DNA of 64,000 nucleotides, taken from assembly GCF_014199935.1 (NCBI RefSeq), contig NZ_JACHOP010000002.1, positions 186,001-250,000 of the forward strand, written 5' to 3'. This DNA is from Methylorubrum rhodinum. GTDB taxonomy: Bacteria > Pseudomonadota > Alphaproteobacteria > Rhizobiales > Beijerinckiaceae. The notes below the pieces were generated by a model. The model was not told the origin of the DNA, did no database searches, and saw only the letters and a list, made by a program, of their open reading frames with translations. Position numbers and translations under genes: made by a program. This document shows, in pieces, positions 20,974 to 34,922 of this stretch (within the stretch, counting starts at the first letter, position 1; each line of letters begins with the position of its first letter).

Positions 20974-21543
20974 GTGGCGCAGAACGGTTCCGAGGGTCCC
21001 CTAGTGTCAGGCGTTGCCGGCCGCTACGCTTTGGCCCTGTACGAGCTGGCCCGCGACGAGCGGCAGGTCGACGAGGTCGCCAAGAACCTCGAGGCGTTCG
21101 ACGCGCTCTATAAGGAAAGCGCGGATCTCCGCCGCCTCGTGAAGAGCCCGGCCTTCTCCGCCGCGGAGCAGACGGCCGCCATCGGCGCCCTGCTCGCCAA
21201 GGCCGGCATCGACGGGCTGGCCGCCAACTTCATCAAGCTGTCGGCCGCCAACCGCCGCCTGTTCGCCCTGCCGGACATGATCCGCGCCTACCGCGCGAAG
21301 GTGCGCGAGGCCAAGGGCATCGTCCGCGCCGAGGTTCGCGTCGCCGAAAAGCCCTCCGACGCGATCGTCGAGGAGATCAAGGCTTCGCTCCGCGAGGTCG
21401 CCAAGTCCGAGATCGAGATCGACCTGCACGTCGATCCCAGCCTGATCGGCGGCATCGTCGTCAAGATGGGCTCGCGCATGGTCGACGCCTCGCTGCGGAC
21501 CAAGCTCAACAGCATTCGCCTCGCCATGCGGGAAGCCCGCTGA
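20974..21543 (+). CDS. atpH: F1-ATP synthase delta subunit
   Basis: 189 residues. The delta subunit (OSCP homologue) joins the top of F1 to the peripheral stalk. Family features include the N-terminal GVAGRYALALYELA and the C-terminal DPSLIGGIVVKMGSRMVDAS. The start is GTG at 20974, after a GAGAGAG ribosome-binding site and where homology begins. It opens the atpHAGDC cluster; the F0 genes are elsewhere, as usual for Rhizobiales-type genomes. Confidence 0.95.
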   Translation: MAQNGSEGPLVSGVAGRYALALYELARDERQVDEVAKNLEAFDALYKESADLRRLVKSPAFSAAEQTAAIGALLAKAGIDGLAANFIKLSAANRRLFALPDMIRAYRAKVREAKGIVRAEVRVAEKPSDAIVEEIKASLREVAKSEIEIDLHVDPSLIGGIVVKMGSRMVDASLRTKLNSIRLAMREAR

Positions 21544-21614
21544 GGCTTGTTAAGCCTCGCGAAGCACCCGATCCGACCAAACAGACACGCATTCGACCTT
21601 AAAGAGGCCCGACG

Positions 21615-23147
<1,533 letters not shown>

Positions 23148-23156
23148 AGCCTCCTC

Positions 23157-25732
<2,576 letters not shown>

Positions 25733-25805
25733 CGCGACGCCGCTTCCTCTCGGCGCGCGGGACAGACGCTCGCGCGCTGCTCAACCTCTCGCGGACACCT
25801 GACGC

Positions 25806-26207
25806 ATGGCCACCTTCCAGTTCGATTTCGTCGGCCCCGAGCGGACGCTGTATTCCGGTGAGGTCGAGGCGGTGCAGCTGCCCGGCACCGAGGGCGAGAT
25901 GACCGTGCTGCCGGGCCACGCGCCGGTGCTGACGTCGCTGAAGGTCGGCGTCATCACGGTCACCGAGAAGTCCGGCTCGGGCAAGCGCATCTACGTGCAG
26001 GGGGGCTTCGCCGATATCGGCCCGAAGGCCGTGACGGTGCTGGCCGAGCGCGCCGCGCCGATCGAGGAGGTCAACCCCGCCATGATCGACAAGGAGATCG
26101 AGGCGGCCGAGATGGCCCGCGACGCCACCGAGGATTTGGCCAAGCGCGAGGCGCTGAACGGCCAGATCGTCCAGCTGCGCGAAGCCAAGAACACGCTCAA
26201 CCTCTGA
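25806..26207 (+). CDS. atpC: F1-ATP synthase epsilon subunit
   Basis: 133 residues: the N-terminal beta sandwich (FQFDFVGPERTLYSGEV, GEMTVLPGHAPVLTSLK) and a C-terminal helical hairpin that regulates rotation. It closes the atpHAGDC operon. The following palindromic repeat C (26284-26391) may affect the 3' end of this mRNA. Confidence 0.96.
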   Translation: MATFQFDFVGPERTLYSGEVEAVQLPGTEGEMTVLPGHAPVLTSLKVGVITVTEKSGSGKRIYVQGGFADIGPKAVTVLAERAAPIEEVNPAMIDKEIEAAEMARDATEDLAKREALNGQIVQLREAKNTLNL

Positions 26208-26283
26208 GTTCTTTTGGGATTTCGGTTTTGGAGGGCGCTGGCACACCGGCGCCCTTTTCGTTTTCAGCTGGCGCCATCCGTCT

Positions 26284-26391
26284 CTCCTCCCCCTTGCGGG
26301 GAGGAGCCGGAGGTGGGGGTGGTTCAGGATCGAGCGGTGCGGTGCCTTCTGCACCACCCCCACCCCTACCCCTCCCCGCAAGGGGGAGGGG
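26284..26391. repeat. Palindromic repeat C, overlapping the 3' end of the CCA-adding enzyme gene
   Basis: 108 bp. End hairpins are CTCCTCCCC-N5-GGGGAGGAG (26284-26306) and CCCCTCCCC-GCAAG-GGGGAGGGG (26369-26391); inner arms GGTGGGGGTGGTTCAG and TGCACCACCCCCACC also pair. It is the same family as elements A and B, in the opposite orientation to B. The stop codon of the minus-strand CCA gene (26366-26368) lies within it. Confidence 0.85.
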
Positions 26392-27628
26392 ACAGCGCGG
26401 CGAGCCCGTGCGCGACCAACCGGTCCTTCACCGCCGCATCGCTCGGGCAGCCCTCGGCGAGCCATAGCGTCCGCGCCGCACGCAAAGCCGCCCCTACGCC
26501 CGGCCCCGGCGGCACGCCGCGCGCCACGAGATCGGCGCCGGTCACCGGCAGGACCGGGCGCGTGCCTGCCTTCACCATCCGATCGAGCGCGATCCGAGCC
26601 TCGTTCGTCACCCGCGGGCGCGGTTCGCCGTCGAGGATGCGCAGCACCGTTTGCAGCAGCGCGGCGCCGTGATCGGCCACGAGGGCCGGCACCTCGGCGG
26701 CGTCGAGGGCGGGGCGGTCGTGCAGGAGCGCGAGCGCGTCGGCATAGGCGGCAAGATGGGCGTGCTCGGCCTTGGACAGGCGCAAGCTCTCCTGCAGCCG
26801 GTCGGCATCCTCGCGCGTCAGGACGCAGAGCGCGCCCAGCCGCGCGACTGCCTCCGCATCCGGCGCAACGCGGGCGAGGCGGCCGAGTTCGCCGACGCCG
26901 CCGGTGATGCGTGACAAGAGTCCGGTCTCACTCAAGGTGGCGACCGCCTCAACGGCGCGGGGCGCCAGCAGCAGCTTCAAAAACTCCGCCCGCACCCGCT
27001 CGCGCGAGAGCCGAAAAAGGCCGTCGCGCGCCGCCACCGCCGCGGCGAGCCCCTCCGGGTCCGGGTCGCCCCGCCCGTAGCGAGCGTGAAATCGAAAGAA
27101 GCGCAGAATCCGCAAGAAATCCTCGCGAATGCGGGTGGCGGCCGCCCCGATGAAGCGGACGCGGGCCCCGGCGAGGTCGGCCACGCCCCCGGTCGTGTCG
27201 TGGAGCGTGCCGTCGGGCGAGAGCGAGAGCGCGTTGATGGTGAAGTCGCGCCGCTCGGCATCCCGCGCAAAGTCGCGGCCGAACCGGACCACGGCGTGGC
27301 GCCCGTCGGTCTCGATATCCTCGCGCAGCGTCGTGACCTCGTGCGGCGCGCCCTCCACCACGAGGGTGACGGTGCCGTGCGCGATCCCCGTCGGCACCGC
27401 CTTGAGGCCGGCGGCGCGAGCCCGCGCGATCACCGCCTCGGGCCGAAGCGTGGTGGCGAGATCGACGTCGCTGGCGGTGCGCCCGAGCAAAGCATCGCGC
27501 ACGCAGCCGCCGACGAGGCGGGTCTCCTCGCCGGGCACGTCGAGGGCGGAAAGGCAGGCCCGCACGCCCTCACGCGCCAGCAGCCGCGGCGGGCCCTCGG
27601 GGTCGAGGCCGGAGGGCAACGAGGTCAC
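26366..27628 (-). CDS. cca: CCA tRNA nucleotidyltransferase
   Basis: 420 residues of a class II polymerase-beta-type nucleotidyltransferase that completes or repairs tRNA CCA ends. LVGGCVRDALLGRTASDVDLAT holds the GG motif and catalytic DxD; HGTVTLVV, ERRDFTINAL and RIREDFLRILRFFRF follow in family order. The start is GTG at 27628, overlapping the upstream DUF6111 stop (GTGA). The last residues (ALSPPPCGEG) are encoded by palindromic repeat C, so the native C-terminus was probably replaced or extended when the repeat arrived. Poly(A) polymerase is an alternative, but the single such gene here and the motifs favour CCA addition. Confidence 0.9.
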   Translation of the reverse strand: MTSLPSGLDPEGPPRLLAREGVRACLSALDVPGEETRLVGGCVRDALLGRTASDVDLATTLRPEAVIARARAAGLKAVPTGIAHGTVTLVVEGAPHEVTTLREDIETDGRHAVVRFGRDFARDAERRDFTINALSLSPDGTLHDTTGGVADLAGARVRFIGAAATRIREDFLRILRFFRFHARYGRGDPDPEGLAAAVAARDGLFRLSRERVRAEFLKLLLAPRAVEAVATLSETGLLSRITGGVGELGRLARVAPDAEAVARLGALCVLTREDADRLQESLRLSKAEHAHLAAYADALALLHDRPALDAAEVPALVADHGAALLQTVLRILDGEPRPRVTNEARIALDRMVKAGTRPVLPVTGADLVARGVPPGPGVGAALRAARTLWLAEGCPSDAAVKDRLVAHGLAALSPPPCGEG

Positions 27629-27882
27629 TGGAAATGGCCCGGCACCAAGCGCCCGTTCTCGTAGCGCGGCGGCACGTAGCCTTCGGCGTGGCGCTCGCCG
27701 GTCAGCCCGGTCATCACCAGGGAGACCACCACGACGAACAGCCCCGCCAGCACGAGGCGGGTCCATTGCGGCTTCCACTCGGCGTGATCGAGGGGCGAGC
27801 GGCGGGCCAGCAGCAGCCAGCCGGCGAACAGGACGAAGGGCAGCGAGAACAGGGCGATCTGTTCGAGAACGAGGCGCAGCAT
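27625..27882 (-). CDS. DUF6111-type small inner-membrane protein
   Basis: 85 residues with two membrane helices (about residues 6-26 and 43-62) and a short C-terminal tail YVPPRYENGRLVPGHFQ. Function unknown; such proteins accompany the CCA gene and a CoA-pyrophosphatase-like NUDIX gene in related alphaproteobacteria, as far as I recall. Its stop overlaps the GTG of cca, so the two are coupled. A six-T run follows the reverse strand immediately upstream of its ATG. Confidence 0.75.
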   Translation of the reverse strand: MLRLVLEQIALFSLPFVLFAGWLLLARRSPLDHAEWKPQWTRLVLAGLFVVVVSLVMTGLTGERHAEGYVPPRYENGRLVPGHFQ

Positions 27883-27909
27883 TTTTTGGGTTTTCGCGGG
27901 GCTGAGTTT

Positions 27910-28614
27910 TCAGGCGTAGAGGCGCTCGTAGAGGTTATGCACGATCCCCGCCGTGACGCCCCAGATCAGGTGCTCGCCGTGCGGGATGGCGTAGAAGTAG
28001 CGCGTCCGGCCCTGCCACGCCCGCGAGCGGACGAGATGCCGCGCCGGGTCCATCAGAAAGCGCAGCGGCACCTCGAAGGCGAGATCGACCTCGTCGCGGT
28101 TGAGGGTGAGGACGGCTCCCTCGGCCACGAGGCCGACCACCGGCACCACGAGGAAGCCGGTCGCCGAGAGGTAGGGATCGAGGAAGCCCAGCGGGCGCAC
28201 GTCCTCCGCCGCGAGCCCGATCTCCTCGCGGGCCTCGCGGAGCGCCGTGTCCAAGGCTGAGACGTCGCCGGGATCGACCTTGCCGCCGGGGAAGGCGATC
28301 TGGCCCGAATGGTCGCGCAGATGCGCCGCGCGCCGGGTCAGCAGCACGCTCATGCCCTCGGAGCGCTCGACCACCGGCACCAGCACCGCGGCGTCGCGGT
28401 GGGGCGCGGCGGGCGCGACGGCCGAGCCGCCAGGATCGAGGTCGTGGTCGCCGCGCGGATTGGAGAGCGGCACGCCGGGGCCGGGCGGCACCCGCGACAG
28501 GCCGATCTCGGCCCGCGCCAGGAAGCCGGCTCGGTGGAAATCGGCAGGGTTGGCCGGCTCGGTCCCGGCCGGCGGAGCGGTCGTGCGGTCGGCCGCCTCG
28601 TCGGGTAGCTTCAT
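27910..28614 (-). CDS. CoA pyrophosphatase-like NUDIX hydrolase
   Basis: 234 residues. The extended CoA-type NUDIX signature is visible: HLRDHSGQIAFPGGKVD followed by ALREAREEIGL. These enzymes cleave CoA or its oxidised derivatives to phosphopantetheine and 3',5'-ADP. The C-terminal YFYAIPHGEHLIWGVTAGIV is typical. The ATG at 28614 overlaps the DUF1285 stop by four bases, so translation is coupled. The long N-terminal region (about 90 residues) is Pro/Asp-rich. Confidence 0.9.
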   Translation of the reverse strand: MKLPDEAADRTTAPPAGTEPANPADFHRAGFLARAEIGLSRVPPGPGVPLSNPRGDHDLDPGGSAVAPAAPHRDAAVLVPVVERSEGMSVLLTRRAAHLRDHSGQIAFPGGKVDPGDVSALDTALREAREEIGLAAEDVRPLGFLDPYLSATGFLVVPVVGLVAEGAVLTLNRDEVDLAFEVPLRFLMDPARHLVRSRAWQGRTRYFYAIPHGEHLIWGVTAGIVHNLYERLYA

Positions 28615-29204
28615 GCGGCTTCCCCGGCCGGGGCGATACGGTGGAAGGCGCCCCCGGCCCACAGGCCGAGCCATGCCTGCCCGTCGATGCTCCGCTCCTC
28701 GGCAAGCTCCACCAGATCGTAGGTGAGCGCCCGGCTCACCAGCGCCTGAAGGCCGCCGCGCACGCGGATATAAGGCTTGAGGCCGTCGGCACCGTCCTCG
28801 AAGCGCAGGGGATGCTCGGCATCGACCGAGACGAGGTCGTCGACATTGGTGCGCAACGCGATGCGGCGCGCCTCGCCCTCGCCCTCCACCGCCATCTCGA
28901 CCGCGGTGAAATGCGCATCCTCGACCGCGATCCGCACCTTCTCGACCGGCGTCACCAGCACGGTCGAGCCGTCGGGCTCACGCCGCAGGATCGAGGCGAA
29001 CAGTTTTACGAGTTTCGGCCGGCGGATCGGCGCGCCGTTGTGGAACCACGTCCCGTCGGCCGCGATGCGGATATCGATTGTGCCGCAATGCTCGGGGTTC
29101 CACCGCTCCACCGGCGGCGGTCCGCGCTTCGGCAGATCGCCGAGGGCGGCGCTCAGGCGGGCGAGGGCGGGATCGGGGGCCGGATCCGAGACATCTTGGC
29201 TCAT
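28611..29204 (-). CDS. DUF1285 family protein
   Basis: 197 residues of the DUF1285 family, small beta-rich proteins of unknown role. Recognisable parts are RWNPEHCGTIDIRIAADGTW, APIRRPKLVKLFASILRRE and the C-terminal RGGLQALVSRALTYDLVELA. It is conserved next to MoxR-family operons and the NUDIX-CCA pair in alphaproteobacteria. No signal peptide or membrane segment. Confidence 0.85.
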   Translation of the reverse strand: MSQDVSDPAPDPALARLSAALGDLPKRGPPPVERWNPEHCGTIDIRIAADGTWFHNGAPIRRPKLVKLFASILRREPDGSTVLVTPVEKVRIAVEDAHFTAVEMAVEGEGEARRIALRTNVDDLVSVDAEHPLRFEDGADGLKPYIRVRGGLQALVSRALTYDLVELAEERSIDGQAWLGLWAGGAFHRIAPAGEAA

Positions 29205-29248
29205 GCCCCCGAATATATGGCAGGCCGCGCCACGCAGGGAGATGGCCG

Positions 29249-29674
29249 TTAGCCGGGCTTCTTCTTCAGCACCTTCCAGATGCCGGTGACGGCGACGAGC
29301 GCCCGGCCGCCGCTCGTCAGCGTGCCGCGCACGAACACCAGCGAGGCGGTTTTTCGTACGATCTCCGGCGTCACCTCGATCAGGTCGCCGATCTTGGCCG
29401 CGTCCACGAACTGGCTGGACATCTCGACGGTGACGCAGGGGGCGTCGTCGGCGGCCTCGCGCACCACGATGCTGAGCGCCCGGTCGGCGAAGGTCAGCAG
29501 CGCGCCGCCGTGGACGATGCCCACCAGATTGCCGTGGCGCTCATCCGTCCGGAACGCGAAGTCGCGCCGCCCCTCGACCGTGCGGTGATGCACCGGCCCG
29601 ACATGGGCGATGAAGCCCGGATCGGTGAAAGCCTCCCAGCCGGCGGGAAACGCCGCTTGCTCCGCGTCGGTCAT
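29249..29674 (-). CDS. PaaI-type hotdog-fold thioesterase
   Basis: 141 residues. The hotdog-fold signature GNLVGIVHGGALLTFADRA, with the conserved HGG and acidic Asp, points to acyl-CoA thioester hydrolysis; the acyl group is unknown. The start at 29674 is the ATG nearest the conserved region. It lies 44 bases downstream of nothing but its own promoter side and reads toward the DUF1285 gene, with the divergent moxR gene 210 bases away. Confidence 0.85.
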   Translation of the reverse strand: MTDAEQAAFPAGWEAFTDPGFIAHVGPVHHRTVEGRRDFAFRTDERHGNLVGIVHGGALLTFADRALSIVVREAADDAPCVTVEMSSQFVDAAKIGDLIEVTPEIVRKTASLVFVRGTLTSGGRALVAVTGIWKVLKKKPG

Positions 29675-29884
29675 GAAGAGTCGTCTCCGCGCCAAAAGTC
29701 CGAACGGGCCACCCGCGGATGCATGATGTCGCGGGCGGCCTGCCCTACCGTCCTGCGGAGGCCATATAGGACCGATCCGCCGCGCGGCAGCGCCGCGCTT
29801 GCGTTCGGTGCGCGTTCGGCGCCAGACTTGCACCTTCATCCGGGCGCTCGACTTCCGCCGCCCGGCATCCGGAGATTCGACCGC

Positions 29885-30895
<1,011 letters not shown>

Positions 30896-30909
30896 CGGGA
30901 CCGACCCGC

Positions 30910-31824
30910 ATGGCCTCCACCCGGCTCGTCGAGGCCGACAGCCGCCGCCCCGGGCGGCCCGAGACCGGCGGGGCGCTGGACCTCGCCGGGCGGATGCCGC
31001 GCCTCGTGCTCGAATCGCGCCGCGTCTCCGGTACGCTGGCCCACGGCCTGCACGGACGCCGCCGGGCCGGCCCCGGCGAGAGCTTCTGGCAGTTCCGGCC
31101 CTTCGTCACCGGTGAGGCCGCCGCGCGGATCGACTGGCGCCGCTCGGCCCGCGACGACCGGCTCTACGTGCGCGAGCGCGAGTGGGAGGCCGCCCACAAC
31201 ATCTGGATCTGGATCGACCGCTCCGCCTCCATGGGCTTCGCCTCCGATCTCGCCCAGACCTCGAAAGTCGAGCGCGCCCTGGTGCTGGGGCTGGCGCTGG
31301 CCGACACCTTCGTGGACGGCGGCGAGCGGGTCGGGCTTCTCGGCCTCACCCGGTCGAGCGCCGCCCGCGGCATCGTCGAGACGCTGGCGCAGTCGCTGGT
31401 CAACGACAGCGCCGGGCTGACCCAGGACCTGCCGCCGGCAGCACAGCCCGGCCGCTTCGACGAGACGGTGCTGATCAGCGATTTTCTCACCCCGCTCGAT
31501 GCTTTGCGCGCCTCGGTGCAGACGATCTCTGCCCGCGGCACCCACGGCCATCTCGTGATGGTGGTCGATCCGGTGGAGGAGACCTTCCCCTTCACGGGTC
31601 AAGCCGTGCTGCACGATCCGGAAGGCAACACCAGCCTCGACATCGGCGAGGCCGGCGCCTGGGGCGAGGCTTATCGCCAGCGCATCAGTGCCCACCGCGA
31701 GGGGCTCTCCGAGATCGCCCGGCAGCGGGGTTGGACGCTGACGATCCACCGCACCGACCGGCCCGCGACCGAGGCGGCGCTCCGCGTCCTCACTCTGGTC
31801 GCCGCCGCGCGCGGGCTCGGCTGA
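30910..31824 (+). CDS. DUF58 family protein (vWA-like partner of MoxR)
   Basis: 304 residues. The DUF58 core is SFWQFRPFVTGEAAARIDW followed by RRSARDDRLYVRE; a MIDAS-like segment DRSASMGF suggests a von Willebrand-A-type metal site. In characterised and predicted operons DUF58 proteins are membrane-associated partners of MoxR ATPases; this one has no obvious membrane helix. It begins 14 bases after moxR and is followed by the DUF4159 protein gene after 10 bases. Confidence 0.88.
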   Translation: MASTRLVEADSRRPGRPETGGALDLAGRMPRLVLESRRVSGTLAHGLHGRRRAGPGESFWQFRPFVTGEAAARIDWRRSARDDRLYVREREWEAAHNIWIWIDRSASMGFASDLAQTSKVERALVLGLALADTFVDGGERVGLLGLTRSSAARGIVETLAQSLVNDSAGLTQDLPPAAQPGRFDETVLISDFLTPLDALRASVQTISARGTHGHLVMVVDPVEETFPFTGQAVLHDPEGNTSLDIGEAGAWGEAYRQRISAHREGLSEIARQRGWTLTIHRTDRPATEAALRVLTLVAAARGLG

Positions 31825-31834
31825 AAGGCAAGGC

Positions 31835-34666
31835 GTGTTCGGGATTCCCCTCACCTTCGCCGCTCCGCTGGCGCTGGCCGCCCTCGTGGCGCTGCCGGCC
31901 CTGTGGATCCTGCTGCGGGTCACGCCGCCGCGCCCGCGCCGCATCAGCTTCCCGCCGCTGGCGCTGATGGCCGACATTCTCCCGAAGCGCGAGACTCCGG
32001 CCCGCACCCCGCCCTGGCTGCTGATCCTGCGGATTCTCGCCGCAGCCTGCCTGATCCTGGCCGTCGCCGGCCCGGTCTGGAATCCATCCGGCATCGGTGC
32101 CGCCTCGGGCCGCAGCCCGCTGCTCTTGATCCTCGACAACGGCTTCACCGCCGCCCACGACTGGCGCGACCGCCTGCGCGCCGCCACCGACGAGGTCGAG
32201 GCCGCCGCCCGCGACGGTCGCCCGGTCGCCCTGGTGGCGAGCGCGGAAGCCCCGGCCCCGTTCGAGGCGAAGGCCCCCGCCGCCGCGCTGGAGCGGCTGC
32301 GGGCGATCAAGCCGCGCCCGCACCTCGCCGACCGGGGCGCGCATCTGCCGTCCATCGGCACCTTCCTGGAGCGCACGCCCGGCGCCTCCCTCGTCTGGAT
32401 CGCCGACGGCGTGCGCGGCGCGGGCGACACGGACTTTTCCAAGGAACTCGGCGAACTCGCCGCCCGCCACGGCAACGCCATGACCCTGCTCAAGGCCGAC
32501 CGCCCACCCGCCCTCGCGCTGGAAGGCTCGCCGCAGCAGCCGGGCGAGAAGCTCGCCGCGCAGGTGCTGCGCGCCGCCCCCAACGGCCGCGACACCGGCC
32601 TCGTCCGCGCGCTCGACCCGAAAGGCCTGCCGCTCGCCGAGAGCCGCTTCACCCTGGAGCCGGAGGCCCGCGAGGCGACCGTCACCTTCGATCTGCCGGT
32701 GGAGCTGCGCAACGCCATCGCGCGCCTCGAAATCGAGGGCGAGGGCTCGGCCGGGGCCGTGGTGCTGATGGACGAGCGCGGACGCCGCCGCCGGGTCGGC
32801 CTCGTCTTCGGCGGAACCCTCGATCAGGCCCAGCCGCTGCTGGCGCCGACCTATTACCTCGCCAAGGCGCTCTCGCCGTTTGCCGACGTGCAGCAGCCCC
32901 GCGGCGGCCAGGGCACGGCGGAGGCCATCGGGCAGATGCTCGACAATCAGGTCTCGGTGCTGGCACTCGCCGATGTCGGCGCGCTCGACGAGCGCACGCT
33001 GGCCCGCGTCGAGCAATTCGTGGACGAGGGCGGCCTGCTCCTGCGCTTTGCCGGCCCGCGCTTGGCGGCGGGCAACGATCCCCTCGTGCCGGTGCGCCTG
33101 CGCCGCGGCGGGCGCTCGCTCGGCGGCACGCTCTCCTGGGACCGGCCGAAGACGCTGGCCGCCTTCGCCCCCGAGAGCCCGTTCGCCGGCCTCGTGCCGC
33201 CGGCCGACATCGGCATCCGCCGCCAGATCCTGGCCGAGCCCGACGGCGACTTGCCGGGCAAGACCTGGGCGGCTTTGCAGGACGGCACGCCGATCGTCAC
33301 CGCGCAGAAGCGGGGCCAGGGGCTGATGGTGCTGTTCCACGTCACCGCCGACACCACGTGGTCGAACCTGCCGTTGTCGGGCCTGTTCGTGGACATGCTG
33401 CGCCGGGTCGTCGGGCTGGCCGGTCCCTCGGCCAAGCTCGTCGAGGGCGACGGGCGCCAAGCCAAGGCGGCGCTTCTGGCCCCGCGCCTGACGCTCGACG
33501 GCTTCGGTGCGCTGGGCTCGCCGCCGGCCAGCGCCACCGCGGTCCCGGCCGATTTCGCCGACCGCGCCGGCCCCGAGCATCCGCCGGGCTTCTACGGTGC
33601 GGCGGAGGGCGGCATCGCGGTCAATGCGCTGCGCCCCGGCGACCGGCTCGAACCGCTCGACATCGCCGCGCTCTCCGGCGCCCGGATCGGCTCGCTGGCG
33701 GGGGCCGAGACGGTGGACCTGCGCGCCACGCTGTTCACCCTCGCGCTGCTGCTGCTGGCCCTCGACACCCTGGCCGGCCTCTGGCTCGGCGGCTTTCTAC
33801 GCGGCTCCCGCCTCGCCCGCGGTCGCGCGGCGCCCGCCGCCCTCGTCCTCGCCGCCGCGCTGGGCGCCGGGCTTCTGGCCACGGCCCCGCCCGCCTTCGC
33901 GCAGGTGCCGGCCGCCAACCGGCCGAACGGCACCGAATCCGCTCTCAACACGCGGCTGGCCTACGTCGTGACGGGCGATTCCGCGATCGACACCGCGAGC
34001 CGGGCCGGCCTCACCGGCCTGACCCAAATGCTCGCCGCCCGCACCGCCCTGGAACCGGGCGAGCCGGCCGGCCTCGACCCCGAAAAGGACGAGCTGGCCT
34101 TCTACCCGCTGATCTACTGGCCGATCGTCGCCGGGCGTCCGCAGCCGAGCGAGGCGGCGATCCGCAAGATCGACGCGTTCATGCGCAACGGCGGCACCGT
34201 GGTGTTCGACACCCGCGACGCCCAGACCGCCCGCGCCGGCGGCCCGCCGACCCCGGAAACCGCCTACCTGCGCAAGATGCTGGCGACCCTGGAGGTGCCC
34301 GAACTGGAGCCGGTGCCGCCCGACCACGTGCTGACCAAGGCGTTCTACCTCGTCGATTCGTTCCCCGGCCGCTTCGGCAACGGCCAGACCTGGGTCGAGA
34401 CGATTCCCCCCGCGGCGGAGGGCGGCGAGCGCCGCCCGGCGCGCGCAGGCGACGGCGTCACCCCGCTCATCATCACCGGCAACGATCTGGCCGCCGCCTG
34501 GGCGGTGGGCCGCAACGGCGAGCCGCTCTATCCGGTCAACGGCGACCAGCGCCAGCGCGAGATGGCCTTCCGGGGCGGCATCAACATCGTGATCTACACG
34601 CTGACCGGCAATTACAAAGCCGATCAGGTGCACGTGCCGGCGCTGCTGGAGCGGCTGGGGCAGTGA
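31835..34666 (+). CDS. Large BatA-like/DUF4159 membrane protein
   Basis: 943 residues. Two membrane helices lie at the N-terminus (about 8-26 and 60-78, a BatA-like head with PPRPRRISFPPLALMADI), two more near residues 630-690, and the last 220 residues match DUF4159 (AYVVTGDSAIDTASRAGL, ending NGDQRQREMAFRGGINIVIYTL). A glutamine-amidotransferase-like beta-alpha fold is likely in the middle. Start is GTG at 31835, with AAAGGCAAGG just upstream. Probably an inner-membrane component working with the MoxR-DUF58 pair. Confidence 0.85.
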   Translation: MFGIPLTFAAPLALAALVALPALWILLRVTPPRPRRISFPPLALMADILPKRETPARTPPWLLILRILAAACLILAVAGPVWNPSGIGAASGRSPLLLILDNGFTAAHDWRDRLRAATDEVEAAARDGRPVALVASAEAPAPFEAKAPAAALERLRAIKPRPHLADRGAHLPSIGTFLERTPGASLVWIADGVRGAGDTDFSKELGELAARHGNAMTLLKADRPPALALEGSPQQPGEKLAAQVLRAAPNGRDTGLVRALDPKGLPLAESRFTLEPEAREATVTFDLPVELRNAIARLEIEGEGSAGAVVLMDERGRRRRVGLVFGGTLDQAQPLLAPTYYLAKALSPFADVQQPRGGQGTAEAIGQMLDNQVSVLALADVGALDERTLARVEQFVDEGGLLLRFAGPRLAAGNDPLVPVRLRRGGRSLGGTLSWDRPKTLAAFAPESPFAGLVPPADIGIRRQILAEPDGDLPGKTWAALQDGTPIVTAQKRGQGLMVLFHVTADTTWSNLPLSGLFVDMLRRVVGLAGPSAKLVEGDGRQAKAALLAPRLTLDGFGALGSPPASATAVPADFADRAGPEHPPGFYGAAEGGIAVNALRPGDRLEPLDIAALSGARIGSLAGAETVDLRATLFTLALLLLALDTLAGLWLGGFLRGSRLARGRAAPAALVLAAALGAGLLATAPPAFAQVPAANRPNGTESALNTRLAYVVTGDSAIDTASRAGLTGLTQMLAARTALEPGEPAGLDPEKDELAFYPLIYWPIVAGRPQPSEAAIRKIDAFMRNGGTVVFDTRDAQTARAGGPPTPETAYLRKMLATLEVPELEPVPPDHVLTKAFYLVDSFPGRFGNGQTWVETIPPAAEGGERRPARAGDGVTPLIITGNDLAAAWAVGRNGEPLYPVNGDQRQREMAFRGGINIVIYTLTGNYKADQVHVPALLERLGQ

Positions 34667-34692
34667 TGACCGCGTGGTTTCCGGCATGTCTT

Positions 34693-34895
34693 CCCCTCTC
34701 CCCGCACGCGGGGAGAGGGCTTCATGCCCCCTCGTCGGGGCATGAAGCGAGGCGGCAGCCGAAGGTGAGGGGGCGCATCCGGGTGTGCTCGATCCTGAGA
34801 TACCCCCTCACCCTCGCTTCGGCTTCGCCTTCGCTTCCTGCCTGCACGACGAGGTGCAGGCAGGCCTCTCCCCGCCCGGCGGGGAGAGGGGTTTT
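34693..34895. repeat. Palindromic repeat D (hairpin cluster)
   Basis: About 200 bp between two genes of the MoxR operon. It contains at least four hairpins: CCCTCTCCCCGC-AC-GCGGGGAGAGGG at the left end, CTTCATGCCCC-N6-GGGGCATGAAG (34720-34747), CCTGCCTGCAC-N6-GTGCAGGCAGG (34837-34864) and CCTCTCCCCG-N5-CGGGGAGAGG (34865-34889). Inner arms GAGGCGGCAGCCGAAGGTGAGG and CCCTCACCCTCGCTTCGGC are shared with the element inside cobN (54046-54228), so both belong to one family. Confidence 0.85.
34865..34895 (+). terminator. Hairpin with T-tract at the end of repeat D
   Basis: CCTCTCCCCG-CCCGG-CGGGGAGAGG is followed by GGTTTT on the plus strand. It could terminate or attenuate transcription between the DUF4159 gene and the following membrane-protein gene. 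The T-tract is only four bases, so efficiency is uncertain. Confidence 0.45.
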
Positions 34896-34922
34896 GGTGT
34901 TTCATCCTGAAGGCCTCACCTC

